A stretch of 64,000 nt of DNA from Roseobacter sp. Lineage in GTDB: Bacteria > Pseudomonadota > Alphaproteobacteria > Rhodobacterales > Rhodobacteraceae. Position 1 is the stretch's first letter; each line of letters opens with the position of its first letter. The notes below the pieces were generated by a model that saw nothing but the letters and a program-made list of their open reading frames with translations, was not told the origin of the DNA and searched no databases. The stretch covers positions 775,678 to 839,677 of the forward strand of contig PCCY01000021.1 of assembly GCA_002731875.1 (NCBI GenBank). Reading direction: 5' to 3'. The translations under genes and the position numbers were made by a program. Positions 37,074-45,696 of the stretch are shown here, piece after piece.

Positions 37074-37724
37074 ATGGACACGACTAAACCCCTGCCCTCA
37101 TATCTGGTGCAAAGGTATCATGGGTGGAAAGCAACGAGTTACGCTGAGAATCAAGCGTGGTATCGGCGCTTGGCAAGCGACGGTCAGCATCCCCGCGCGA
37201 TGGTGATTTCCTGTTGTGACAGTCGGGTGCATGTTACGTCGATTTTCGGTGCTGACCAGGGTGAATTCTTTATTCACCGCAATATTGCCAACCTGGTCCC
37301 GCCCTACCAACCTGACGGCGAACAGCACGGGACGTCTGCCGCGGTTGAATATGCCGTGCAAGTGCTGAAAGTCGCCCACCTCATCGTGCTGGGGCACTCT
37401 AGTTGCGGTGGGGTGCAGGGGTGTATCGATATGTGCCAGGGCAAAGCGCCCGGACTGGATGCCAAAGACAGTTTTGTCGGGCGATGGATGGATATTCTGC
37501 GCCCGAAGTACGATATCGTCGCGGACATCGAGGACCCCCAAGAGCAGGTGCGCCAGCTTGAAAAGCATGCGGTGATGACGTCGCTTGAAAACCTGATGAC
37601 GTTTCCATGGATCGAGCAAAAGGTAAAAGCCGGCGAACTGACACTGCACGGGCTGTGGACCGATATCGGTGAAGGGGGGCTGGAATATTACAGCGCCGAC
37701 AAGGAAATGTTCCTTCCGGTCTGA
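37074..37724 (+). CDS. Beta-class carbonic anhydrase
   Basis: A 216-residue beta-carbonic anhydrase, converting CO2 and bicarbonate. The zinc ligands and dyad are in SCCDSRVH and GHSSCGGVQG; NIANLVPPY is also typical. It supplies bicarbonate to carboxylases such as acetyl-CoA carboxylase. AAAGAGGCGAG precedes ATG 37074. The gene lies before the membrane NYN gene and close to asd, an order I recognise from related genomes. Confidence 0.95.
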   Translation: MDTTKPLPSYLVQRYHGWKATSYAENQAWYRRLASDGQHPRAMVISCCDSRVHVTSIFGADQGEFFIHRNIANLVPPYQPDGEQHGTSAAVEYAVQVLKVAHLIVLGHSSCGGVQGCIDMCQGKAPGLDAKDSFVGRWMDILRPKYDIVADIEDPQEQVRQLEKHAVMTSLENLMTFPWIEQKVKAGELTLHGLWTDIGEGGLEYYSADKEMFLPV

Positions 37725-37799
37725 CAGCGGCCTATTTCCAAGGTACGAGGAAGCAAGTTTAGCCTTGTCTATATAGGCACTGGCTGGTTTCCTCGTGTC

Positions 37800-38399
37800 A
37801 TGATTGCGCCAGCCCTCATATTTATCGTCTCGATATTTGGTGTCGTCTTTGCATTCTCGCAACCGGTAACCAGCGATTTGATTCTGTTGGCAGGACCGAG
37901 CGCGATAGCAAGCGTCATCCTGCTGCTCAGGGAAGCCCAAAGGTGGCTGGCAAAACAGGACAAATACAACGCCCCCAAGGCAGTTGTCATTGACGGCTCA
38001 AATGTCATGTACTGGTTTGATGGTACGCCCCGCATCGAGCCGGTGCAGGATGTGGTGCACCATCTATCAAGGCTCGGTTTCGCGCCGGAAGTTTTCTTTG
38101 ATGCAAATGCGGGGTATCTCTTTGCAGGGCAATATCTGGGAAGCAAACCGTTAGGCAGGCTTTTGAACTTGCCGACCGGCTCGGTTACTGTCGTGCCAAA
38201 GGGTGACGCAGCCGACCCCTATATCCTGCATGCCGCTCAGGATACGGACGCGATCATCATCACAAACGACAACTACAGAGACTGGGTTTCGCAATTCCCT
38301 TTTGCGTCGGAGCCGGGGCGTTTGATCAAGGGTACATTCCAAGAGGGCGAGCTTTGCTTCGATCTTCCCACCACGGGGACCAACCCGAACGCCGGATAG
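37800..38399 (+). CDS. Membrane-anchored Zc3h12a-like NYN ribonuclease domain protein
   Basis: A 199-residue protein with two hydrophobic segments (about 3-20 and 26-44) and a cytoplasmic NYN/PIN-like domain. The domain carries the metal-binding pattern of the Zc3h12a/Regnase group: VVIDGSNVMYW (62-72), an aspartate in EVFFDANAG, GDAADPYILHAA, and TDAIIITNDNYRDW (149-162). The NDNYRD element is a hallmark of that group. RNA cleavage at the membrane is inferred. Followed by a strong bidirectional terminator. Confidence 0.83.
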   Translation: MIAPALIFIVSIFGVVFAFSQPVTSDLILLAGPSAIASVILLLREAQRWLAKQDKYNAPKAVVIDGSNVMYWFDGTPRIEPVQDVVHHLSRLGFAPEVFFDANAGYLFAGQYLGSKPLGRLLNLPTGSVTVVPKGDAADPYILHAAQDTDAIIITNDNYRDWVSQFPFASEPGRLIKGTFQEGELCFDLPTTGTNPNAG

Positions 38400-38402
38400 C
38401 AA

Positions 38403-38427
38403 AAAGGCCTGCGCTAGGCAGGCCTTT
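38403..38427. terminator. Bidirectional rho-independent terminator
   Basis: A perfect 10-bp stem (AAAGGCCTGC at 38403-38412 and its complement at 38418-38427) with a 5-base loop. A run of A residues lies to the left and T residues end the right arm. It separates the convergent NYN gene and asd and can serve both. Confidence 0.88.
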
Positions 38428-38450
38428 CAATGCAAGAGATAACTTGGCGT

Positions 38451-39473
38451 TCAACCTTTTTTCAAGACTTCGCGGCCCAACAGTTCCGCAATCTGCACAG
38501 CGTTCAACGCCGCCCCTTTACGCAAATTGTCGCTGACGCACCATAGGTTCAATCCGTTGTCGATGGTGCTGTCCTGACGGATACGGCTGATAAATGTGGC
38601 GAAATCCCCGGCACATTCGATCGGTGTGACGTACCCACCGTCTTCGCGTTTATCGATTACCATGACACCCGGCGCTTCGCGGAGGATGTCGCGGGCTTCA
38701 TTCTCGTCCAGATGGTCTTCGAATTCGATGTTGATCGATTCGGCGTGGCCCACGAAGACCGGCACGCGTACGCAAGTCGCCGTCACCTTGATTTTGGGGT
38801 CAACGATTTTTTTCGTCTCGACCATCATTTTCCACTCTTCTTTCGTGTCGCCGCTGTCCATGAAGACATCGATATGCGGAATCACGTTGAAGGCGATTTG
38901 CTTGGTGAACTTCTTTGCCGGCTTGTCGTCGGTAGGGTTGTAGATCGACTTGGTCTGATCCCACAGCTCGTCCATGCCTTCCTTGCCCGCACCGGACACT
39001 GACTGATAGGTCGATACCACGACACGCTTGATCGTCGCACGGTCGTGCAGAGGCTTGAGCGCCACAACCATCTGGGCTGTCGAACAGTTCGGGTTCGCGA
39101 TGATATTCTTTTTGGAATAATCATGGATAGCGTGGGCGTTTACCTCGGGCACGATCAATGGGATATCCGGGTCATAGCGGTACAGCGACGAATTATCGAT
39201 GACCACGCAGCCGGCATTGGCGGCCTTGGGGGCGTATTTCTTGGTCGCCTCGGAACCGACGGCGAACAATGCAATGTCCCAGCCCGTGAAATCGAACGTA
39301 TCAAGGTCTTTCGTCTTGAGCGTCTTGTCGCCAAAGCTGACCTCGGTTCCCAGGGACTTGCGTGACGCAAGCGCCACGATCTCATCTACAGGAAAATGGC
39401 GCTCGGCCAGAATGTTCAGCATTTCACGGCCCACATTGCCTGTGGCGCCCGCGATGACGACGCGATAACCCAT
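38451..39473 (-). CDS. asd: Aspartate-semialdehyde dehydrogenase
   Basis: A 340-residue dehydrogenase reducing aspartyl phosphate to the semialdehyde with NADPH, the branch point to lysine/diaminopimelate, threonine and methionine. The N-terminal VVIAGATGNVGREML binds NADP, the catalytic cysteine is in ANPNCSTAQM, and RVPVFVGHAESINIEF holds the C-terminal catalytic histidine. Full length. Single gene, facing the NYN gene across a shared terminator. Confidence 0.97.
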   Translation of the reverse strand: MGYRVVIAGATGNVGREMLNILAERHFPVDEIVALASRKSLGTEVSFGDKTLKTKDLDTFDFTGWDIALFAVGSEATKKYAPKAANAGCVVIDNSSLYRYDPDIPLIVPEVNAHAIHDYSKKNIIANPNCSTAQMVVALKPLHDRATIKRVVVSTYQSVSGAGKEGMDELWDQTKSIYNPTDDKPAKKFTKQIAFNVIPHIDVFMDSGDTKEEWKMMVETKKIVDPKIKVTATCVRVPVFVGHAESINIEFEDHLDENEARDILREAPGVMVIDKREDGGYVTPIECAGDFATFISRIRQDSTIDNGLNLWCVSDNLRKGAALNAVQIAELLGREVLKKG

Positions 39474-39549
39474 CTTAAAACTCCAATACTAAAATGTGAT
39501 GGTGCGGGCCTCTTATACCGCTTGGGGCTGCGGGGGAAGGGGGCCTGAC

Positions 39550-40725
39550 CTATTCATTGGTTTCACGAGAAAAGAGGTAGATGAACAGCCCTGCGGCCAT
39601 GAGCGCCGCAAACAGGGTAAAAATCACCACATAAGGGGTTTGCAGATTGGTTGCAGGCTGACTGGCGGCATAAGCCTTACCTGACAAAAACTGCGCGACG
39701 CCGACACCGCCGATGCTGCACAGGTTCAGCAAGGTCATCCCGCGCCCTATCAACTGTGGCGGCAGAAATTTCCGGCCATGCGATATGACCAACGCATAGG
39801 TCGCGCCGAAAAAGCCAACCGCCGCCATAAAGACTGTGGACAACACCAGACTGCTGGCGGGGTAGATGACCAGACCGATCAGGGCCGCAAGATTGAAAGT
39901 GGTGGCAATGATGACGATCAACTTTGTGCTGCCGATCAGCTTGTCCAACGGTCCGTATGCAAACGTACCGATGACCATCGCAATCCCCATCAACAAGGTT
40001 GCGATACCGATCTGGTGTGCGTCTGCGGCAAAGACGTCCTCGAAGTATGGTCCGATCCAAAGACCACGCAAAGCACCCAGCTGGGCATAGCTCACGCTCA
40101 TGATCGGGAAGATGAACCAAAGCGCCTTAATCTTGAGCACCGCAAGCAGGCTGCCGCGCTCTTCGCCTTCGGGGGTAGCAGGGTCATGGACAAAGGCCCA
40201 GATCCCCAAGGCCGTAAGGGTGGTGATGGCACAAAGCGCCCAAAGCGAAGCGCGCCAACCGATCGTCTCGGCTGCGATGGCCGTCGGGTAGGATGCCACA
40301 AGATTACCGAAGGTCCCGACCCCCACCATCACTGACGCCAATACCACAAATCGCGCTGGCGGAAATTCGCGGGCAAAAATGTAGTAGGATGCCATCAGCA
40401 CCGGAGCACAGCCAATTCCGATGAGGACCATCGCAAAGTCGATATGCACCGGTTGGGTGGCCATCGCGAACAGTGCCGCGCCGCCGCCGCCGCCGATAAG
40501 CAACAGGACGGCAGACGTTCGGCGGGGTCCGATCGTATCGAGAGCCCACCCTACCGGCAGTTGCATGGCTGCGAATGCGAAGAACCACAGACCGGATGCA
40601 AAAGCCAGATCTTCGGGGTTGGCACCGATGTCAGCCCGCAAGAACGGGCTGAGCACGGCAAGGAAGGCCCGGAAAAACTGGCTGAGCACATAGGCCAGCC
40701 CCAACAGCATGATCCCGCGCATCAT
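39550..40725 (-). CDS. MFS transporter
   Basis: A 391-residue, 12-helix major facilitator. Loop 2-3 reads GWALDTIGPRRTSAVLL, a shortened motif A, and a glycine run GGGGGAA follows in helix 3. The start ATG 40725 overlaps the aldolase stop (ATGA); a longer frame to 40743 is rejected for that reason. Coupling suggests that it imports a substrate for the HpcH/HpaI aldolase, perhaps a hydroxy or keto acid; this is inferred. Confidence 0.86.
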   Translation of the reverse strand: MMRGIMLLGLAYVLSQFFRAFLAVLSPFLRADIGANPEDLAFASGLWFFAFAAMQLPVGWALDTIGPRRTSAVLLLIGGGGGAALFAMATQPVHIDFAMVLIGIGCAPVLMASYYIFAREFPPARFVVLASVMVGVGTFGNLVASYPTAIAAETIGWRASLWALCAITTLTALGIWAFVHDPATPEGEERGSLLAVLKIKALWFIFPIMSVSYAQLGALRGLWIGPYFEDVFAADAHQIGIATLLMGIAMVIGTFAYGPLDKLIGSTKLIVIIATTFNLAALIGLVIYPASSLVLSTVFMAAVGFFGATYALVISHGRKFLPPQLIGRGMTLLNLCSIGGVGVAQFLSGKAYAASQPATNLQTPYVVIFTLFAALMAAGLFIYLFSRETNE

Positions 40726-41498
40726 GCTTTGGGCGCTTTCCATTTGGCGGCCAACGCTTGTGCGGCATGACTTAGTATCAAGCTATCCGCACCCACCGCG
40801 ACAAAGCGTGCACCGGCGTTGATTGCGTCTTCGGTCATTGGATCATGCGTGGAAAGAATGCCCGGGGCCTTGCCAGCAGCCGCGATTTTTTTCAGCGCTA
40901 CCATTATCGCGTGTTGAACATCGGCGTGAAGCAGATCGCCCATATGGCCCATGTCCGCTGCCAGATCAGCCGGGCCAATGAAGACGCCGTCGATGCCGTC
41001 GATCGCAAGAATATCATCCAGGTTTTCCAGCCCCCTCAGGCTTTCGACCTGCACCAGCAGACAAATTTCTGCGTCAGCGGTGGTGCCGTAATCGGCGATT
41101 TGCGAAAACCGCGCGGCACGGGTCAAGGCGTAGCCGACACCGCGATCACCGGAGGGAGGGTAGGTGACGTCTCGTACCAACTGGCGGGCTTGATCGGCGT
41201 TATCGACCATGGGCACCAGGATCGTTTGTGCGCCGGCATCAAGTATCTGTTTGATCAGGTAGGTTTCGCCGACAGGAACCCGCACGACCGGATGGCTTTG
41301 CGATGCTTCAAGAACCTGAAGTTGCGCGGTGATGGAACGCAGATCGTTTGGCGCATGTTCCCCGTCGATCACCAACCAGTCGAAGCCCGTGGTTCCTATG
41401 AGTTCGGCACTGAAGGTGTCTGCCAGACCGAGCCAGCATCCAAAAACTGTTGTGCCCTCGTTAAGGGCTTGCTTGAAGCGATTGCGTGGTGCCGGCAT
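40722..41498 (-). CDS. HpcH/HpaI aldolase family protein
   Basis: A 258-residue class II pyruvate aldolase-like protein, similar to 4-hydroxy-2-oxoheptanedioate aldolase. Visible features are FDWLVIDGEHAPND, the substrate arginine in HPVVRVPVG, the metal ligand in LVQVES and the metal-binding IDGVFIGPADLAADMG. It cleaves a 4-hydroxy-2-oxo acid to pyruvate and an aldehyde; the exact substrate is unknown because no hpa/hpc genes are nearby. Coupled to the downstream MFS gene. Confidence 0.9.
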   Translation of the reverse strand: MPAPRNRFKQALNEGTTVFGCWLGLADTFSAELIGTTGFDWLVIDGEHAPNDLRSITAQLQVLEASQSHPVVRVPVGETYLIKQILDAGAQTILVPMVDNADQARQLVRDVTYPPSGDRGVGYALTRAARFSQIADYGTTADAEICLLVQVESLRGLENLDDILAIDGIDGVFIGPADLAADMGHMGDLLHADVQHAIMVALKKIAAAGKAPGILSTHDPMTEDAINAGARFVAVGADSLILSHAAQALAAKWKAPKA

Positions 41499-41554
41499 GA
41501 CGGGGTCCCTGGGGTTGTGACAGTAGCCGCACCCTAGGGCCAGAAATCGCGGGC

Positions 41555-41610
41555 TGTCCAGAGGGGCGCTGCCCCCATCCCCCTGTCGGGGGCTTCCCCC
41601 GGAGTTTATT
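41555..41610 (-). repeat. GC-rich multi-hairpin element downstream of the winged-helix gene
   Basis: The block contains GGGGC-GCT-GCCCC (41563-41575), then CCCCC (41579-41583), GGGGG (41588-41592) and CCCCC (41596-41600), so the middle G-run can pair with either C-run. It ends in GGAGTTTATTT. It lies between the stop of the gene at 41628 and the start of the aldolase gene, both minus, so it probably terminates transcription from the former. A related block stands at 29290-29335. Confidence 0.5.
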
Positions 41611-41627
41611 TCGCAAAATGAAAGGGG

Positions 41628-42332
41628 TTAGATGACCTTGATCACATCTTTGTCGATGGCTAGCATATAACCGCGCCGCGCAATGTTTTTGACCAGGAGT
41701 TCCGAAACGATTTGGTTGCCCAAGGTATCGCGCAGGCGTTTGATGCGTGTGGCACCTGCGGCTTCGTCGCAATCGGCCGCGATTTTGCCAGAGATCATTC
41801 CTTCGATTTCGGACCCGGATAGAACATCGTCATCCATCCGGGCTTCGGCAAGTACCGACATCGTTTCCATGGCGGCGGCGGTCAATTTGAAACCTAGATT
41901 GTTGAGATAAACGGTGTTTTCTTCACGGCTGATGAGCAGGGAGTTGACCTGGATCCCGACACGTTCGATCTGGGCCATGCGCTGGTTGTAGCTGACCAGC
42001 ATGATCAGGAAAACAAGGGCCGCGATGAGCATGGCAGTCGCAAAGACCAGAAGTACGATGATCACGATACGGTAGCTGGAAAGAGTTTCGGAAAACGCAC
42101 TGCCCGATTGCGCGAGGATTTCGAGCAGTTTGATTTCGGCCTGGGTGGTCAGATCATCGTTTTCCACAAAGATGCGTTCGACCTGGGCGTTGAACGCGTT
42201 GGCGTCAGGCAGCGCCCAGAGCAGCAAGCCGGCCCCGATAAGCAGAATCGCGGTGACCGCAGCGATGCCGCCGCCGACAAAGCGGCCTCCCTTGCGGCGC
42301 ATTTCAGAAGCGAAGGAAGTTTGATCCGGCAC
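41628..42332 (-). CDS. Membrane-integrated protein with OmpR-type winged-helix domain
   Basis: About 234 residues from a GTG at 42332, preceded by AAAGGAAAG. Order: basic N-terminus, TM1 (20-41), a loop of about 45 residues (42-86) probably in the periplasm, TM2 (87-113), a short linker and a C-terminal domain (135-227). That domain follows the OmpR/PhoB winged-helix pattern: VYLNNLGFKLTAAAMETMSV, then GATRIKRLRDTLGNQ as the recognition helix region and VKNIARRGYMLAID as the wing. It looks like a one-component membrane regulator; DNA binding is inferred. Alternative starts: GTG 42362 and ATG 42302. Confidence 0.72.
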   Translation of the reverse strand: MPDQTSFASEMRRKGGRFVGGGIAAVTAILLIGAGLLLWALPDANAFNAQVERIFVENDDLTTQAEIKLLEILAQSGSAFSETLSSYRIVIIVLLVFATAMLIAALVFLIMLVSYNQRMAQIERVGIQVNSLLISREENTVYLNNLGFKLTAAAMETMSVLAEARMDDDVLSGSEIEGMISGKIAADCDEAAGATRIKRLRDTLGNQIVSELLVKNIARRGYMLAIDKDVIKVI

Positions 42333-42597
42333 TTTCTTTCCTTTGGTTGAGCCCTTCGTCACCGAAAACGGAAACGATGGTCAGAAGCGTCCAGCCGTTC
42401 GCCGCGAGCCGTTGGGCGAGTTCGGCCTGGGCGGCAGCACGGCTACATTCGCCGGATACCTGCGCCACACCATAGTGGAGGCGCAAGGGGTTTTCTTGCT
42501 TTGCCTTGTAATCGGCATAGCAGCCAGCCGCTTGGGCGGGCAGTGCGGCAAGCCCCAGCCCGGTCGCGGCGATGATGGGAATAAGGAAATGTTTCAT
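42304..42597 (-). CDS. Small secreted protein of a roseobacter family
   Basis: A 97-residue protein with a signal peptide (MKHFLIPIIAATGLGLAALP, then AQA) and a mature part with two cysteines (GCYADYKA and GECSRAAA), probably a disulfide. Other recognisable segments are NPLRLHYGVAQ, LAANGWTLLTIVSVFG and a C-terminal NFLRF. I know this as a common small family in Rhodobacteraceae with no function. It overlaps the next gene by 29 bases or so and is probably co-transcribed with it. Confidence 0.78.
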   Translation of the reverse strand: MKHFLIPIIAATGLGLAALPAQAAGCYADYKAKQENPLRLHYGVAQVSGECSRAAAQAELAQRLAANGWTLLTIVSVFGDEGLNQRKESAGSNFLRF

Positions 42598-42623
42598 GTC
42601 GGCGAGACTGCGCTTTTCCTGAT

Positions 42624-42638
42624 GGATATTCAATATCC
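42624..42638. promoter_or_regulatory. 15-bp inverted repeat upstream of the small secreted protein gene
   Basis: GGATATT and AATATCC form perfect 7-bp arms around one base. The site is 27 bases upstream of the start at 42597 and in the divergent region shared with the gene at 42784. It may be an operator; the neighbouring membrane winged-helix protein is a possible, unproven, binder. Confidence 0.3.
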
Positions 42639-42783
42639 GTTGGCCCTCGGGGCGATTGATATCGGATAGCAAGCGGGCGTTATTGCTTGACGCGAGGGGG
42701 TAGGCCCATTTGGTTCTCACGGCCCTCGCTCTGGTGGCTGTGTATGGGGCCAGGCCCGCGACCCCTCAGGAAAGGAACAGACT

Positions 42784-43461
42784 ATGCACCGTAGATTCAT
42801 AGCAATAATCGTCGCCAGTGCGATAGCCGTGACCGCCGCGACGGTCAGCCCCGCCATTGCGGGCAGCAAGGAAAGAGATTTGGCCCGCATTGCCGCGGGC
42901 GTGTTGGGGGTAGCAATTATCGGCAAGCTGATTCACGACAACAACAAACGCAAAGAAGCCCGCCAGCAGGCTGTAACACGCCAGTATGCCGACCCCGTAC
43001 CTGTCTACCGCGCCCCTCGCGCCAAGCATCGCGAGCACGTCGACCGCGAACCTGTATATCGTGCGCCGCGCGCCGAGCATCGCGAGCATGCCAAGCCCGC
43101 GCCGGTTCACCGTGTGCCACGTGCCGAGCAGCACCACGATCATCCCCAGCCAAAGCACCGGGTACCCCGCGTCGGTACGGGCAACCACATCGAACCGCGC
43201 CCGTTGCCCGAAGCATACCGCCGTCAACAGAACTACTCCCGCGTTGACGAGAAGCTGCTTCCGCAGGAATGTTTCCAAAGTTTCGATACGCGCAGCGGCC
43301 GAGTACTGATGTTCGGCGAGCGCTGTCTTCAGCAGAATTACCAATATGCAAACCGTCTGCCGCAACAGTGTGGTCAGGAAATCAGGACCCACAACGGGAG
43401 ACAGTACGGTTATGACGCCCGCTGCTTGCGCAACGCGGGATACAGTTTGGCGCGTGGATAA
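42784..43461 (+). CDS. Secreted basic, His-rich repeat protein with two Cys-pair modules
   Basis: A 225-residue exported protein. Signal peptide (about 1-26) ends in SPAIAGS; a glycine-rich hydrophobic stretch (IAAGVLGVAIIGKLI) follows. Residues 73-123 are three tandem 17-residue units of the form PVYRAPRAKHREHVDRE, rich in P, R and H. The end holds two related modules, each C-x17-18-C: ECFQSFDTRSGRVLMFGERC and a second around QQCGQEIRTHNGRQYGYDAR-C. GGAAAGGA precedes the ATG. Function unknown; metal binding by the His-rich part is a guess. A strong terminator follows. Confidence 0.8.
   Translation: MHRRFIAIIVASAIAVTAATVSPAIAGSKERDLARIAAGVLGVAIIGKLIHDNNKRKEARQQAVTRQYADPVPVYRAPRAKHREHVDREPVYRAPRAEHREHAKPAPVHRVPRAEQHHDHPQPKHRVPRVGTGNHIEPRPLPEAYRRQQNYSRVDEKLLPQECFQSFDTRSGRVLMFGERCLQQNYQYANRLPQQCGQEIRTHNGRQYGYDARCLRNAGYSLARG
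43000..43152 (+). repeat. Three in-frame 51-bp tandem repeats
   Basis: Units at 43000-43050, 43051-43101 and 43102-43152 code for three 17-residue repeats starting PVYRAPRA, PVYRAPRA and PVHRVPRA. The first two are closest; the third is decayed. The unit length is a multiple of three, so the number can change without a frameshift. Confidence 0.85.
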
Positions 43462-43511
43462 TTCCTGAGCGCCAAAGTCGGGTGGTGTGTATGTTTTGCC
43501 ACCTGAGTGAG

Positions 43512-43544
43512 AAGGGAGAGGTGTTCGGGCACCTCTCCCTTTTT
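43512..43544 (+). terminator. Strong rho-independent terminator
   Basis: A perfect 12-bp stem (AAGGGAGAGGTG at 43512-43523 and its complement at 43530-43541) with a TTCGGG loop, followed by T residues. It ends the transcript of the repeat-rich secreted protein gene. Confidence 0.93.
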
Positions 43545-43651
43545 GGTTTGCCCTCAGCCTTTGAACTGACGCCTATGATGAATGCGCGACTAAGGTGGTT
43601 TCCCGCGATTAAAGGCTTGAGGTTTCTTGCTGGCTGGGTTTTCCAAGGCGC

Positions 43652-44269
43652 ATGATACCGGATTTCACATTTGAACGCGCAGCCCATGCCCGGGGATATG
43701 CCCGCGTGGCAGGGGTTGACGAGGTCGGGCGCGGCCCCTTGGCAGGGCCGGTGACCGCGGCGGCTGTGGTGCTGGACCCCAGCCGAATACCTGACGGTCT
43801 GAACGATTCAAAGAAACTTACCAAGCGGGGGCGCGAACGGCTGTATCAGGTGATCCTGTCGGTGGCGGATGTCAGCGTCGCGCATGCTTCGGTCGAAGAA
43901 ATCGAAGAGTTGAACATATTGCGTGCGAGTCACCTCGCCATGGTTCGCGCGCTTGAAGGGCTTAAAACTCCGGCCGATTACGCGTTGATCGACGGCAACA
44001 TGATACCGAATGGCCTGAGCATTGCGTCCGAAGCAATCATCAAGGGCGACGCCCGGTCGCAATCTATTTCTGCGGCCTCAATTATGGCAAAAATATGTCG
44101 GGATTGTGTCATGTTGTCCCTGGCGCAACAGCACCCCGGTTATGGGTGGGAAACAAACATGGGATACGGGTCAAAAAGCCACATAGAAGCGCTAGGAAAA
44201 ATCGGGGTGACCCCACACCATAGACGTTTGTTCAAACCCGTCTACAATATCTTGTATCAAGATAAATAA
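43652..44269 (+). CDS. rnhB: Ribonuclease HII
   Basis: A 205-residue RNase HII, removing ribonucleotides and RNA primers from DNA. The acidic active site is in AGVDEVGRGPLAGPV, LNDSKKL and ALIDGNMI; the C-terminal YGSKSHIEALGKIGVTPHHR is characteristic. Full length. It lies about 100 bases before the ccrM gene. Confidence 0.96.
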   Translation: MIPDFTFERAAHARGYARVAGVDEVGRGPLAGPVTAAAVVLDPSRIPDGLNDSKKLTKRGRERLYQVILSVADVSVAHASVEEIEELNILRASHLAMVRALEGLKTPADYALIDGNMIPNGLSIASEAIIKGDARSQSISAASIMAKICRDCVMLSLAQQHPGYGWETNMGYGSKSHIEALGKIGVTPHHRRLFKPVYNILYQDK

Positions 44270-44279
44270 CCAACCATTT

Positions 44280-44284
44280 GATTC
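44280..44284. promoter_or_regulatory. GANTC site in the ccrM upstream region
   Basis: A single GATTC lies 87 bases before the ccrM start. GANTC is the target of CcrM itself. In Caulobacter, methylation of such sites in the ccrM promoter lowers its expression, so autoregulation is possible here. A five-base match can occur by chance. Confidence 0.35.
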
Positions 44285-44298
44285 AAAAAAGAAATTGA

Positions 44299-45477
<1,179 letters not shown>

Positions 45478-45558
45478 CCCACTCTCATCCATTTTTGAAC
45501 ACCGCCGGTGCCCTGCCGTCTTCAACCGAAGGCGTGCCTATAAGGGTGCTCACCTTGG

Positions 45559-45583
45559 CCCCGCCTGTTGGCGGGGTCTTTTT
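45559..45583 (+). terminator. Rho-independent terminator after ccrM
   Basis: A 7-bp GC stem (CCCCGCC at 45559-45565 and GGCGGGG at 45570-45576) with a TGTT loop, followed by TCTTTTT. It is 82 bases after the ccrM stop. Nothing else is seen in the 219 bases between ccrM and the LysE gene besides the latter's promoter. Confidence 0.9.
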
Positions 45584-45696
45584 CCATTCAAAACGCATGA
45601 TCTGCGGCCGCGCAAAAATCTTTCAATTCGAACCGTCATGCTATAGCCAAACAAGCATCTTCGTATGACAGCTTTTCAAGCAAGGTTGGCGCAAAA

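Noticed and set aside
43000-43152. Tandem repeats that might suggest a small CRISPR array
   Set aside because: The units are directly adjacent without spacers, are 51 bases long and code in frame for a 17-residue protein repeat.
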